From NCBI GenBank assembly GCA_965248775.1, contig OZ252150.1, positions 1,054,001 through 1,118,000 of the forward strand: 64,000 nt of DNA, in the 5' to 3' direction. Of the stretch, positions 26,291 through 34,520 are shown one piece after another. This DNA comes from JBHHUI01 sp965248775 (GTDB taxonomy: Bacteria > Chloroflexota > Anaerolineae > Anaerolineales > JBHHUI01). A model generated the notes under the pieces. The model saw only the letters and a program-made list of their open reading frames with translations. It did no database searches and was not told the DNA's origin. The stretch's first letter is position 1. Every line of letters starts with the position of its first letter. A program made the translations under genes and the position numbers.

Positions 26291-26896
26291 TTAACAACTC
26301 TCCGCTAAGCCTACAAGACAATACCAGTTTTCCACGACGAAATAAACGCTGAAGATTGACAGGATCAGAATTGCGCCTGCAAGTATTGCAATAGCGAGTT
26401 GATTTTTGTGTGCAACAGAAATGACTCCGGCGGGACCTAGTTCGAAGTCGGTACGGGATGAGCGTAGCAGTGAAAGTGAAATGATAGCAATGGCGAAGGG
26501 TGGTCCGCTCAGGAGGACTAAATCCGTTACCAAGGAACGTGGAAACAAGAAGTCCATGGTCGGAACGAGCTGCGCCAGCCCAATATTGTAAGCAAGTATA
26601 TTTCCAAACGCGAAGGTTCCGGCGGGAATCAAAAGTAGCACAGCAATAATTACGGCTAAAGGTGAGTTGTTTTTCAATGCTGCCATCCTTTCTCGAATGG
26701 AAGATTGGATAGTATCGTTGAGAACGAAGGCGCCAAGTCGAAACGTCTTTCCCAAACTGTTTCCAGCCTCTAACTCCAAAGCTAAATCCTGGAAGAGACG
26801 CAACATCAACGAGCCATACTCCGACCGAAAGGATTTCGGATAGACCTGGAGCAGGGTTTTATAGAAAATTACCATCAGATGTGAAGAGCGTTTCAT
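26291..26896 (-). CDS. membrane protein partner of PadR regulator
   Basis: 201 residues. A soluble N-terminus (VYPKSFRSEYGSLMLRLFQDLALE) typical of proteins paired with PadR regulators is followed by four hydrophobic segments (for example AVIIAVLLLIPAGTFAFG and LAIAILAGAILILSIFSVYFV). It overlaps the padR-like stop by 4 bases (ATGA), so the two are translationally coupled. Function unknown. Confidence 0.7.
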   Translation of the reverse strand: MKRSSHLMVIFYKTLLQVYPKSFRSEYGSLMLRLFQDLALELEAGNSLGKTFRLGAFVLNDTIQSSIRERMAALKNNSPLAVIIAVLLLIPAGTFAFGNILAYNIGLAQLVPTMDFLFPRSLVTDLVLLSGPPFAIAIISLSLLRSSRTDFELGPAGVISVAHKNQLAIAILAGAILILSIFSVYFVVENWYCLVGLAESC

Positions 26897-27270
26897 GCGA
26901 TGGCACCGCCTTGCGTGTTTGTAGCCTTCTCCAAAAGTTGCCTGTGTCTTGCTACCGCTACCATTTCTTCCAATCGTCTTGATTCTGCCCGCGCAACCTC
27001 ATCGCCGAAGGGAGTCAGACGATAGTATCGGCGTCGTTCGCCTTCATCATCCGAGTCGCCGACTTCCTCGATCAAGTCCTGTGCAAGCATTCGTTTGATG
27101 GCACCATAAAGCGTCCCCGGACCCAGGCGAACTCTTCCTTCCGTGAGGGTCTGAACCTCCTGCATGATGGCATAACCGTGACGATCGCCGCCACTTAAGA
27201 CGAGCAGGATATAAAAAACAGGCTCAGAGAGCGGAAGTAATTTTTCGGGCTTGATTGGTTCTGAGGACAT
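26893..27270 (-). CDS. PadR-family transcriptional regulator
   Basis: 125-residue winged-helix regulator: SEPVFYILLVLSGGDRHGYAIMQEV, LGPGTLYGAIKRMLAQDLIEEV and RRRYYRLTPFGDEV are the PadR signature, and a short C-terminal helix should mediate dimerisation. It heads a two-gene operon with the membrane protein, and an inverted repeat upstream is a likely self-operator. Confidence 0.9.
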   Translation of the reverse strand: MSSEPIKPEKLLPLSEPVFYILLVLSGGDRHGYAIMQEVQTLTEGRVRLGPGTLYGAIKRMLAQDLIEEVGDSDDEGERRRYYRLTPFGDEVARAESRRLEEMVAVARHRQLLEKATNTQGGAIA

Positions 27271-27283
27271 GATTTTAGATAAA

Positions 27284-27304
27284 ATACATCGTGACGCGAT
27301 GCAT
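27284..27304. promoter_or_regulatory. candidate PadR operator
   Basis: An 8-bp inverted repeat ATACATCG / CGATGCAT (7 of 8 matching) with a 5-bp spacer lies 14 bp upstream of the padR-like start, over A/T-rich sequence on the minus strand. PadR proteins usually bind such dyads in their own promoters. Inference from position and symmetry. Confidence 0.5.
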
Positions 27305-27487
27305 CTGATGGCGACATATTAGCTGAATTTACATTCCATGTCAAGCCCTGAATCGAGGTGTGTTAGCCCAAAGTAGTAATGTCCCCTTTTACGATCACGC
27401 GATACGGCGTGCCCGGGAGGAGGACAGAAGGTGGACGAACTACTCACGATGAGCAAGAAAGAACTCACCCGACTGGAAGTCATGCAA

Positions 27488-27513
27488 CACAGTGAAGTGC
27501 GCACTGCACTTTG
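27488..27513. repeat. 26-bp mini-element in ISNCY transposase
   Basis: Clean insertion splitting ATG-CAA-CGG (Met-Gln-Arg) as CAA/CGG. It begins CACAGTGAAG and ends GCACTGCACTTTG. Interlocked pairs: A=CAGTG with A'=CACTG, B=AAGTGC with B'=GCACTT. The same 26-bp sequence, split by further elements, is the outer shell of the block at 6693-6772. No target duplication. Confidence 0.88.
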
Positions 27514-27799
27514 CGGCTGGAAGAAAAGCGTCTGAAACAACGAGAAGCAGCGGAACAACTGGGAGTCAGCGTGCGGCATGTGAAACGGCTCTTGCGCCGC
27601 TACCGTCAGGCGGGCACGGAGGGGCTGGTCTCTAAGCGCCGCGGGCGGCCGAGTAACAACCAGCTGAGTGCCAAGGTTCGGAACCAGGCCGAGCGGCTGC
27701 TCCGCAAGCGCTACGCCGATTTCGGGCCGACGCTCGCGCATGAGAAACTGACGGAAGTGCATGGCTTGAAGTTGTCTGTCGAGAGCGTGCGCCAACTAA

Positions 27800-27825
27800 C
27801 ACTTGCGCCGCACGCAGTGCAGGTG
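27800..27825. repeat. 26-bp mini-element in ISNCY transposase
   Basis: Clean insertion splitting CTA-ATG-ATC as CTAA/TGATC (Leu-Met-Ile). It is the reverse complement of the 6616-6641 element with two differences. It begins CACTTGCGCCGC and ends GTGCAGGTG. Its A/B pairing is weaker than in the CCCAGT-type members. Confidence 0.88.
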
Positions 27826-28829
27826 TGATCGTCGCCGAACTCTGGAAACCGCGCCGCGCTAAACGTGCGCGTGTGCACCAGATGCGTACCCGCCGTGCCT
27901 GTTTCGGCGAATTAGTCCAAATTGACGGCTCACCGTATGACTGGTTCGAAGGCCGCGCCCCGGCTTGCTCGCTACTGGTCTTCATCGACGACGCTACTGG
28001 GTGCTTGCTTGAACTGTACTTCACGCCCCAGGAGAGCTTCTTCAGCTACTCTGCCGCTATGCGGCGCTATTTCGCTCGCCTTGGCAAACCGCTGGCTTTC
28101 TACAGCGACAAGCATGGCATCTTTCGTGTCAACGCGAAAAACGCTGTCTCCGGCACAGGTCTGACCCAATTCGGCCGTGCCCTCCAAGAGTTGGACATCC
28201 AGAGCGTCTGCGCTAACACCCCCCAAGCCAAGGGACGTGTCGAGCGCACCAACAAAACCCTGCCGGACCGCCTGGTCAAGGAAATGCGTCTACAGGGTAT
28301 CTCCACTTTGGCCGCTGGCAACGAATTCGTCATCCAGTTCATGGATGATTTCAACCGGCGCTTCGCTGTCGTCCCGGCCGACCCGCGCGACGCCCATCGC
28401 CCGCTGCGGCACACCGACGATCGCGTAGCATACTGTCGCGTGCAACGCGACAAGTGCCTGGACGTGATCTTCACCCGCCAGGATACACGCACACTCTCCA
28501 AGAACCTCGCCTTGCAGTACAACAAGGTCGTCTACCAGATCCAGACCGCGCGTCCTGGTTATGCCCTGCGCAACGCCCGCGTCACCCTCTACGAGCAGCC
28601 CGACGGCGAGATTGCCATCCGATACAAGGGTCGGTTGCTCGAGCATACGGTCTTCAAGCGACAACAACGCCAGGCCGAAGTCGTGTCCAGCAAGTCACTC
28701 AACAACAAACTCCGCAAACCTACGCGCCCGGCCGCCGACCATCCCTGGCGCACTTACCCAGCCGCGGCTGGACGGGGTGGCCGAAGCCCCAATGGCAAGC
28801 CGACAACGCAGACTGCACAGAATGGCTAA
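27825..28829 (+). CDS. ISNCY transposase catalytic fragment (open frame after second insertion)
   Basis: 334-residue open frame covering the rve-type DDE core and C-terminus of the ISNCY transposase (see the pseudogene entry). The frame begins inside the 26-bp element and has lost its DNA-binding domain. Motifs are QIDGSPYDW, FIDDATG, FYSDKHGIF and PQAKGRVERTNKTLPDRLV. Confidence 0.7.
   Translation: MIVAELWKPRRAKRARVHQMRTRRACFGELVQIDGSPYDWFEGRAPACSLLVFIDDATGCLLELYFTPQESFFSYSAAMRRYFARLGKPLAFYSDKHGIFRVNAKNAVSGTGLTQFGRALQELDIQSVCANTPQAKGRVERTNKTLPDRLVKEMRLQGISTLAAGNEFVIQFMDDFNRRFAVVPADPRDAHRPLRHTDDRVAYCRVQRDKCLDVIFTRQDTRTLSKNLALQYNKVVYQIQTARPGYALRNARVTLYEQPDGEIAIRYKGRLLEHTVFKRQQRQAEVVSSKSLNNKLRKPTRPAADHPWRTYPAAAGRGGRSPNGKPTTQTAQNG
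28758..28781. repeat. 24-bp GC-rich mini-element, in frame in transposase C-terminus
   Basis: Begins CCCAGCCGCGGCTGG and ends ACGGGGTGG. It shares CCAGC/GCTGG and the GGACGGGG tail with the element at 60270-60293. Its length is a multiple of three and the frame is kept, so it only adds eight residues (PAAAGRGG). Confidence 0.65.
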
Positions 28830-28886
28830 TCAACCAGACCAGTTGTGGAAAAGTGGACAAGTAAAAGCACCTTGCCCACTTTTCCA

Positions 28887-28910
28887 CCCCGTCCAGCCGC
28901 CGGGGCTGGG
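28887..28910. repeat. 24-bp GC-rich mini-element near ISNCY right end
   Basis: Exact reverse complement of the element at 60270-60293: A=CCAGC/GCTGG and B=CCCCG/CGGGG in interlocked order. It lies in the non-coding tail of the ISNCY element. Confidence 0.75.
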
Positions 28911-29022
28911 CAACCCCTACTACGTTGACGATTGTCTCACTCCTCCTCTCCAAAAGGGGTCTCTTTATCTTTGGAGAAAAGGGGACATTTTATCTTTGGG
29001 TTGACAGCCCTGAATCGAGGTG

Positions 29023-29547
29023 TTAGATCCAAACCCGTTGCCCAGCAGCTGAAAGCGCAAGTGAGACGGCCATAACTGCGGTCGCATTCTGGACATCGAG
29101 AATCGGATTTACCTCCACGAGTTCCATCCCGATGAGCTTGCCGGTTTCGCTAACCAACTCACAGGCAAGGTGAGCTTCCCGGTATGTGAGTCCACCAGGA
29201 ACGGGTGTGCCGACTCCTGGTGCGTAGACCGGGTCGAGTGCATCCAGGTCCAGGCTCAGGTAGATTCCATCCGTCCCTCGCGCGGCGACTTCGATCGCTT
29301 GCTGCATTGCACGATACATTCCGATGCGGTCAATTTGTTCGGTTGCTAAAACGGTCACTACCGTTTGACGGAGCAACACCCGTTCTCGTTCGTCAAGATC
29401 GCGTGCTCCCACAACAGCAATATTTGCCGGCTCAACGATCACGCCATCTCCGGGCCGAACAAGGTTGATGATGGCGGGGTCTCCAAAGCCAGTCAGCGCG
29501 GCCAGCGGCATGCCATGGATATTTCCGGATGGCGAAGTATCATAGGT
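29023..29547 (-). pseudogene. rocF: arginase family gene, C-terminal half (cut by IS)
   Basis: C-terminal half of an arginase (L-arginine to ornithine and urea) or close ureohydrolase. It starts within DTSPSGNIHGMPLAAL and includes the manganese site SLDLDALDPVYAPGVGTPVPGG and the closing EVNPILDVQNATA. Joined to the 30609-30989 part at the ATAGGT duplication it makes a normal 299-residue protein. The stop TAA at 29023-29025 is immediately followed by the ISNCY target duplication. Confidence 0.85.
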
Positions 29548-29553
29548 TAGGAC

Positions 29554-30408
29554 TTACGCAGGGAGCATAGAGATAGAAGGTAGCCGAAGCTGAGTTCGCA
29601 TGTAGTTGCTCAACAAACCTTGCTTAATTTGATACACATTCGTATGTGCATCCTGCGCAATCTGATTCAGGCGTACCCAGACAAGCATGGCACAAGCAAT
29701 ATGATTGCGCTGTGCTCGTTGCGAACGACATTGAGATGCTTCCAGCCCGGTTAGCTGTTTGGCCTCTCGGTGAAACTGCTCAATCTTCCAGCGGATGGCA
29801 CTTTCTATGCCTGTAGCATCTGAGGAATCTTGAGAGTGGTCATTGGTAACCACATGCTCTGTGCGGTGAGTAGACACCGCAATCCGGAACAGTTTCACTT
29901 GATGACCTTTTGGAAACTTTTTGAGATGAACCATTTTTCCCGCTTCAATCTCCTCAGCGCTCCAAGAGAGCGCATCAACTCGGCAGTAGTCATCCGCAGG
30001 ACTTTCTGTCGCTTGCCGGTTCGATTTCAACGGACAGTAGTAGATTTTGCCGGCTTTTTCGACTGCTTTCATCACTTTCATCGTCGCATACCAGCTATCC
30101 ATCAACACAGTGCGGAAAGGAAGCTGTTCCACATGCAGAATGGTTCGCCACATATCCAACAAGTGGTCGAGTTTGCTACGTCCATCTCGCGCAGGGTCAA
30201 AAATGCGGTAATCGATGACCCAGAATTTATCGATGTCGGGATTGACATAGACACAAGTCACGAGCCCGATGCCTTTGATTACCTTTTTGGCGTTGCCACT
30301 CCACTGCCTACGCACCAGTTCAATGGCAAAGGAATGGTTTTTATCAAGCACCGTATCATCAAAGAGAATGTAGCCATCTTCAGAGAGAACCAACTCTTTG
30401 CGCAGCAT
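29554..30408 (-). CDS. IS701-like transposase, main fragment
   Basis: 284 residues with the DDE pattern YILFDDTVLDKN (first Asp), RTVLMDSWYATMKVM (second Asp) and IRWKIEQFHREAKQLTGLEASQCR (the Glu signature of IS701/IS4). The N-terminal ~45 residues (MNKLSHWDYSQFLLVSQINY to DRVNRLMRG) lie in another frame at 30435-30566. One extra base near 30437-30440, in a GGGG run, causes the break. Confidence 0.8.
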   Translation of the reverse strand: MLRKELVLSEDGYILFDDTVLDKNHSFAIELVRRQWSGNAKKVIKGIGLVTCVYVNPDIDKFWVIDYRIFDPARDGRSKLDHLLDMWRTILHVEQLPFRTVLMDSWYATMKVMKAVEKAGKIYYCPLKSNRQATESPADDYCRVDALSWSAEEIEAGKMVHLKKFPKGHQVKLFRIAVSTHRTEHVVTNDHSQDSSDATGIESAIRWKIEQFHREAKQLTGLEASQCRSQRAQRNHIACAMLVWVRLNQIAQDAHTNVYQIKQGLLSNYMRTQLRLPSISMLPA

Positions 30409-30434
30409 TTGGCGCAGTTCCCGTGGCGTAAATT

Positions 30435-30566
30435 TATTCCCCTCATCAGTCGATTGACACGATCGTGGCTCAAATGTTCACTATGGTCAGCAAAGTAGGT
30501 TTGTGTGTAATTGATTTGGCTAACCAAGAGAAATTGGCTGTAATCCCAGTGAGATAATTTGTTCAT
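30435..30566 (-). pseudogene. IS701-like transposase, N-terminal fragment
   Basis: Encodes MNKLSHWDYSQFLLVSQINY and TYFADHSEHLSHDRVNRLMRG, the start of the IS transposase before the +1 break. Start ATG at 30566. Confidence 0.65.
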
Positions 30567-30608
30567 TCACACATTGTCTCAGTTTCTCCCTGGTTTGCGT
30601 AAGTCCTA

Positions 30609-30989
30609 ATAGGTGTTGAAGTCGCCGTGGGCATCAAACCAGATCAGACCGATTTTCTTGACGCGTGCGGCCCCATGGATTGAGCCAAGTGCCAGACTGT
30701 GATCGCCGCCAAGTGTAAGGGGGAAGTGGTCTTGCGAGAGGCTGGCTTCCACTTGGTCTGCGACTCGTTGCGCCACTGCTACAATGGCGTCGGCGTGTCG
30801 CATTTTGGGGTCACCGGGTTGGCTCATTTCCGGCAGGGGCGTTTCTAGATTCCCAAGGTCGGAGACGGTGTGGCCGAGGATTTCCAGTTGGGAGCGTAAA
30901 CCCGCATAGCGGATGGCGCTTGGTCCCATGTCCACCCCACGCCGCCCGGCCCCATAGTCTGTAGGAACGCCGATCAAATCGATATGCAT
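30609..30989 (-). pseudogene. rocF: arginase family gene, N-terminal half (cut by IS)
   Basis: N-terminal 127 codons of arginase: MHIDLIGVPTDYGAGRRGVDMGPSAIRYAGL, the manganese-binding LTLGGDHSLALGS (His) and GLIWFDAHGDFNTY (Asp/His/Asp) before the IS. The start ATG at 30989 follows a GAGAGGA ribosome site. Divergent from the hydrolase gene at 31062. Confidence 0.87.
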
Positions 30990-31061
30990 CGCTTTGTCCT
31001 CTCAAATGTTAAATGATGACCACTGATTATAATTTCTAGGTTGCAGAAAAGGAGAATCCGA

Positions 31062-32192
31062 ATGGCGGCTAATTTCACCCTCGGAACGGCGGTTGCCAAA
31101 CCAGGTACTGTTCAATACGGCGAATGGCAGGCCCTCACTCATCCGACCGCGGGCACGGAATACTTGCCAGTTGTTCTTGTGCAAGGGAACGAAGCCGGAC
31201 CCTGCATCTGGTTGACAGCAGGTATTCATGGACCGGAACATGCAGGACCATTGGTGCTCCACAAGCTGATCACGCCTGAATTGGCTGTGCGCCTGCGTGG
31301 GACAATTGTGGCAATCCCTGCCCTCAGCCCGGCCGGCTTGCGCACGATGCAGCGCAAACCTTATCATGCGGGCGCAGATCCGAATCGGCTCTGGCCGGAT
31401 GGAAAGCCCGCACGCGCGCAAGATCCTGACAAGCAACCCCCGAGCTCACTTGAAACTGCCTACGCAAAATTGTTTGATGAGATTTGTGCTTCGGCTGACT
31501 ATATGATTGATTATCACAATGCTTGGATTGATTCACTCTCATTCGTGTTTCGTGACCGCTATTTGTATCGCCCTGAAGGTGATGTTAATGAGAATATTGC
31601 TGCTGCCGAAGGGCTGCTCGCGCGCCAATCCGAAATGATCTCTGCTTACGGTCACACTGTGGTGAACGAATTCCCGGTTGAAAAATATATTGACGAGAAG
31701 CTGCATCGGTCTACGAGAGGGGCTGTTTTCCTTGTTGGGGGGATCCCATCAATGACTGTCGAATTGGGAACAGGGGAGTCTCCCAACACGGCCATCATTA
31801 ACGCTGCTGTTGCAGGTACGCGCAATGTACTACGTTTTGCGGGGATGTTGGATGATGAGATGGAACCTATTGAGGAGATCAAAGTCATTGACCCAGGATT
31901 TCCAGTCCGGCGCCGTTCGGCACCGCATGTGACGGAAGCCTGTGTCGTGGAGCATTTACTTGAAGCGGGAGATTTCGTCTCAGTGGGTCAACCGATAGCG
32001 ACTATCCGGGATGTATGGGGGCGCCCGGTTGGGGAAGGGGTACTGCATTCCGAGTACGATGGCATAGTCGTCGGCCGTCAACACGGTATCTTCAAATATC
32101 CTGGCGAGGCGATATATTCTCTTGCGATCCGGGATGACGCACCCCTAATCGCACCGTATCCAGATGACTATTTCAAGGAGTCAGAGGATTAA
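31062..32192 (+). CDS. succinylglutamate desuccinylase/aspartoacylase-family zinc hydrolase
   Basis: About 376 residues from ATG 31062, which has AAAAGGAG eight bases upstream; a TTG 21 bases earlier is also in frame. The M14-like AstE/AspA fold shows TAGIHGPEHAG (zinc His and Glu), ADPNRLWPDG (substrate Arg region), MIDYHNA (zinc His) and SMTVELGTGE (catalytic Glu). The C-terminal beta barrel (HVTEACVVEHLLEAGDFVSVGQ) is typical of the larger AGR0-like members. Probably deacylates an N-acylated amino acid; the exact substrate is unknown. It converges on the next gene with a 20-base overlap. Confidence 0.85.
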   Translation: MAANFTLGTAVAKPGTVQYGEWQALTHPTAGTEYLPVVLVQGNEAGPCIWLTAGIHGPEHAGPLVLHKLITPELAVRLRGTIVAIPALSPAGLRTMQRKPYHAGADPNRLWPDGKPARAQDPDKQPPSSLETAYAKLFDEICASADYMIDYHNAWIDSLSFVFRDRYLYRPEGDVNENIAAAEGLLARQSEMISAYGHTVVNEFPVEKYIDEKLHRSTRGAVFLVGGIPSMTVELGTGESPNTAIINAAVAGTRNVLRFAGMLDDEMEPIEEIKVIDPGFPVRRRSAPHVTEACVVEHLLEAGDFVSVGQPIATIRDVWGRPVGEGVLHSEYDGIVVGRQHGIFKYPGEAIYSLAIRDDAPLIAPYPDDYFKESED

Positions 32193-33681
32193 AATAACTG
32201 TAGATTGCACGACTGATGGCGGCGAGTAAAGCGGAGTTTTCATCCCAGTAGGTATATTCGGGATACCAGACGTAGTACACCAGCACGTAATCACCTGCAG
32301 CGGTCAGGACGAGGCCCGCGTCGCCGATTGGTTCACCTTCGGCCCAGCCGTGCTTGTGGGCGACCGTTACATCACCCGGAACGCCTGCTTCGATCAACAC
32401 GCCAATTTCATTCGAAGCGAGCCAGTCGATCATATCGGTGCATTCCTGCTGTGTGAATTGCTCACCAAAAACTTCCACCAACAATCCATCGCCGGAGTCA
32501 GCACAACGGTAAATACCTTCCAGCAATTGACCGATGTCCGCGGGGGTGGTCTGCATATATGGGTCCGGAGCTGTGGTGATGTCCTCGCGTGTGTTTGATG
32601 GCGTAAATCGAAAGCCCGGTGCCTCCTCTGTGTCGTACAGCCCGCCGATAAACGTGCCCTCCAACCCGAGGGCGGCGATCGTTTCATTCAGGCGGAAAAG
32701 GCCGTTATTGGCATTGAGATCGCCTATCCATTCGATGAGCAGATTCGAGGTCCAATTGGAACTTTCAGTTATCGACTTTTCCACCAGGTCCAGTTCGTAA
32801 GGAAATGCGCCGTCCGTCACCTGCCGGTAAAACTCAGCAAGAATGTAAATTTTCATCACACTCATGCCGGAATAAGCAATATCGGGCACGGTGGAAATAT
32901 CCTGACCCTGCCAGAGATTCATATGAATGCGGTCGTCGTTCCGTAAATCTATCAGGAAAAGGCTAAATAGATTATTGAATTCCTGCAACTCCAGATACGA
33001 ACGAATTTGATTTTCAAGGATGTCGATACCGGGGGCGGGCGCGGATTGGTCGTTTCCGGTGAGGGTAACGAGGCGTGGGTCTAGAGTAAAGAGTGCAGTC
33101 TGTATCTCGGGAATCGCCGCTTCGATGTCCAGAGCTGTGCCCGGGTTGCCTTGCACAGTGATCAGCATCTCGGGATCTGCCCAAGGTTCTAATACAGGAT
33201 CGTCATAACGACTGGAGACATCCTCTAGATACTCGCGCAAGAGTTGTTCCGAATACGTTGCTTGCAAAGCCGCGTTCTGCTCGACGATCGGTGTCTCGCC
33301 CCAGAGATAACTCCAAAAGGAGGGCCAGTCTGAGGTTGAGACTGAATATTCTGTCTCGGCAAGCATTTTCCCCACTTGGAGTTGAAAGCCAACATGCGCC
33401 GGTGGGAGCTGGAAATTGTGATCTCGATATCTTATCGAGATCGGTGTAGAGTAGGCGGCCTCCAATCGTGAGGTTGCAGCAAGGTCCGTCAGGCCTCCTA
33501 CGGGGATGCCTGCGATTGATGTTCCAATTGGAAGTGTGCTCTCGCGGCTGCTAAACTGGATATAGTGATAGGCTGCAGTTCCGAATGCGGCGAGAATACA
33601 GAATATGGCGAAACCGGCCGCAAACAAACCTTTTCGGCGTGAGCGATTCTTGTCTGTGGAACTCGGCGAAGAATTTGTCAC
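32173..33681 (-). CDS. class A beta-lactamase-fold serine hydrolase, membrane anchored
   Basis: 502 residues. An N-terminal transmembrane anchor (GLFAAGFAIFCILAAFGTAAYHY, about 18-40) is followed by a PG_binding_4/VanW-associated segment (ISIRYRDHNFQLPPAHVGF) and a C-terminal beta-lactamase/transpeptidase-like domain. That domain has the SxxK motif in YSGMSVMKIYIL, an S-x-N-like SSNWTSN and a K-x-G-like AHKHGW. Such proteins in Gram-positive-like bacteria act at the cell wall; antibiotic hydrolysis cannot be assumed. Confidence 0.8.
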   Translation of the reverse strand: MTNSSPSSTDKNRSRRKGLFAAGFAIFCILAAFGTAAYHYIQFSSRESTLPIGTSIAGIPVGGLTDLAATSRLEAAYSTPISIRYRDHNFQLPPAHVGFQLQVGKMLAETEYSVSTSDWPSFWSYLWGETPIVEQNAALQATYSEQLLREYLEDVSSRYDDPVLEPWADPEMLITVQGNPGTALDIEAAIPEIQTALFTLDPRLVTLTGNDQSAPAPGIDILENQIRSYLELQEFNNLFSLFLIDLRNDDRIHMNLWQGQDISTVPDIAYSGMSVMKIYILAEFYRQVTDGAFPYELDLVEKSITESSNWTSNLLIEWIGDLNANNGLFRLNETIAALGLEGTFIGGLYDTEEAPGFRFTPSNTREDITTAPDPYMQTTPADIGQLLEGIYRCADSGDGLLVEVFGEQFTQQECTDMIDWLASNEIGVLIEAGVPGDVTVAHKHGWAEGEPIGDAGLVLTAAGDYVLVYYVWYPEYTYWDENSALLAAISRAIYSYFNPLTP

Positions 33682-33732
33682 GAGCGTAATATACCGAAAT
33701 CTAAAACGAACCCAATTGAAAGGAAAGCGTTG

Positions 33733-34053
33733 ATGGGATTTCTCAAAAAGTTATTCAGCACAACCCCGGAAGTTGCTGAAGATTCCGGCATCTATCTCTA
33801 TGTGAAATGTACTAACTGTGATGATGTTGTGAGGCTGCGGCTTGAACCCAAATATGAACTCGTTGCGAACCAAGATGGGTATATCAGCAACAAAATTGTG
33901 GTGGACTCGCGCTGTTACCAGCGAATGTCCGCAGCGTTTCAATTCACCCGACGCCAGCAACTCGAAAGTGCTGAAATCGACGGTGGCGAACTGGTGAGTG
34001 AAACCGATTATGAGGCTGCTCAGACAAACTCGTCCGACTCAACCTCCGCTTAA
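33733..34053 (+). CDS. small conserved protein of unknown function
   Basis: 106 residues from ATG 33733, with AAAGGAAAG about seven bases upstream. It opens MGFLKKLFSTT and has an extended region with LYVKCTNCDDVVRLRLEPKYEL and VVDSRCYQRMSAAFQFT. The CxxC plus a later Cys may bind metal. I do not assign a family. Divergent from the serine hydrolase gene. Confidence 0.65.
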   Translation: MGFLKKLFSTTPEVAEDSGIYLYVKCTNCDDVVRLRLEPKYELVANQDGYISNKIVVDSRCYQRMSAAFQFTRRQQLESAEIDGGELVSETDYEAAQTNSSDSTSA

Positions 34054-34147
34054 ACCAACAAACCGACAGAGTATACACGTCGGTTCGTTTCGGATCAGCG
34101 GGAAGCTTCGCTTTTCCAATTCGTCGAGGACCAAAAAGTGAAGCTTC

Positions 34148-34498
34148 TTACAATTTAATGACAGTTTCGCGCCCTTTGGGCTCTGCCGGTATCTCATGCT
34201 CCAGTTCTTTAACAAGCTTGACCATTGCCTGTAGCCGCGAGGGCGGATACTCGTTTTCGATTTCTCTCGCTTTGGCATGCGCGCAAGCGTACGCCGAGCC
34301 GTCGCATTCTTCTTCAATCTTCCAATAATGCTGGCTTAGATACTCATCCAGATTGTCGATCCCAAGACGATCGGCGGCATCGGCGGCTGCCTTTGCAAAG
34401 CGCGTTGCCAGTGTAACGCGAGCGGATCCGAACGGACCACGTGCTTTCACAGCAACGGGAATTTCTTGGACGTAGTTAACTTCGACTGTGGCTGGCAT
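34148..34498 (-). CDS. small conserved protein of unknown function
   Basis: 116 residues from ATG 34498, with AGGGGAT upstream. A short beta strand (ATVEVNYVQEIPVAVKA) is followed by a helical region (RVTLATRFAKAAADAADRLG) and ECDGSAYACAHAKAREIE. The frame runs upstream into the folE tail without coding sense. It starts 22 bp after the folE stop, on the same strand, so it is probably cotranscribed. No function recognised. Confidence 0.6.
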   Translation of the reverse strand: MPATVEVNYVQEIPVAVKARGPFGSARVTLATRFAKAAADAADRLGIDNLDEYLSQHYWKIEEECDGSAYACAHAKAREIENEYPPSRLQAMVKLVKELEHEIPAEPKGRETVIKL

Positions 34499-34520
34499 GC
34501 TTGTATCCCCTAATTTTGTT

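Larger units (their letters stand above)
27431..28829 (+). pseudogene. ISNCY transposase, broken by two 26-bp insertions
   Basis: The probable start is GTG 27431, eight bases after AGGAGG. The N-terminal part reads MSKKELTRLEVMQ, is cut at 27488-27513 and resumes RLEEKRLKQREAAEQLGVS (HTH) to VESVRQL. It is cut again at 27800-27825 and resumes MIVAELWKPRRAKR through the integrase core QIDGSPYDWFE, YSDKHGIFR, ANTPQAKGRVERTNKTL (catalytic residues). A third, in-frame 24-bp insertion adds PAAAGRGG near the C-terminus. The first two insertions shift the frame, so the enzyme is dead. Confidence 0.85.
27361..29006 (+). mobile_element. ISNCY (IS1202-type) element with 16-bp target duplication
   Basis: The ends are imperfect inverted repeats (left TGTTAGCCCAAAG then AATGTCCCCTTTT; right AAAAGGGGACATTTT then CTTTGGGTTGACA). 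The flanking sequence GCCCTGAATCGAGGTG is present at 27345-27360 and 29007-29022, a long duplication as known for IS1202-type elements. The element is inserted just after the arginase stop codon. It contains four mini-elements (27488-27513, 27800-27825, 28758-28781, 28887-28910). Without them it would be about 1546 bp. Confidence 0.85.
29548..30608 (-). mobile_element. IS701/IS4-type insertion in the arginase gene
   Basis: The 13-bp ends TAGGACTTACGCA (29548-29560) and its inverse TGCGTAAGTCCTA (30596-30608) bound 1061 bp. The target ATAGGT is duplicated (29542-29547 and 30609-30614) inside the codons for FNTYDTSPSG of arginase. The element's own transposase has a frame break. Confidence 0.9.

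Noticed and set aside
32173..33681. Antibiotic-resistance beta-lactamase
   Set aside because: The SxxK fold is present, but the anchored architecture with a VanW-associated segment fits a cell-wall protein; the motifs do not prove hydrolysis of drugs.
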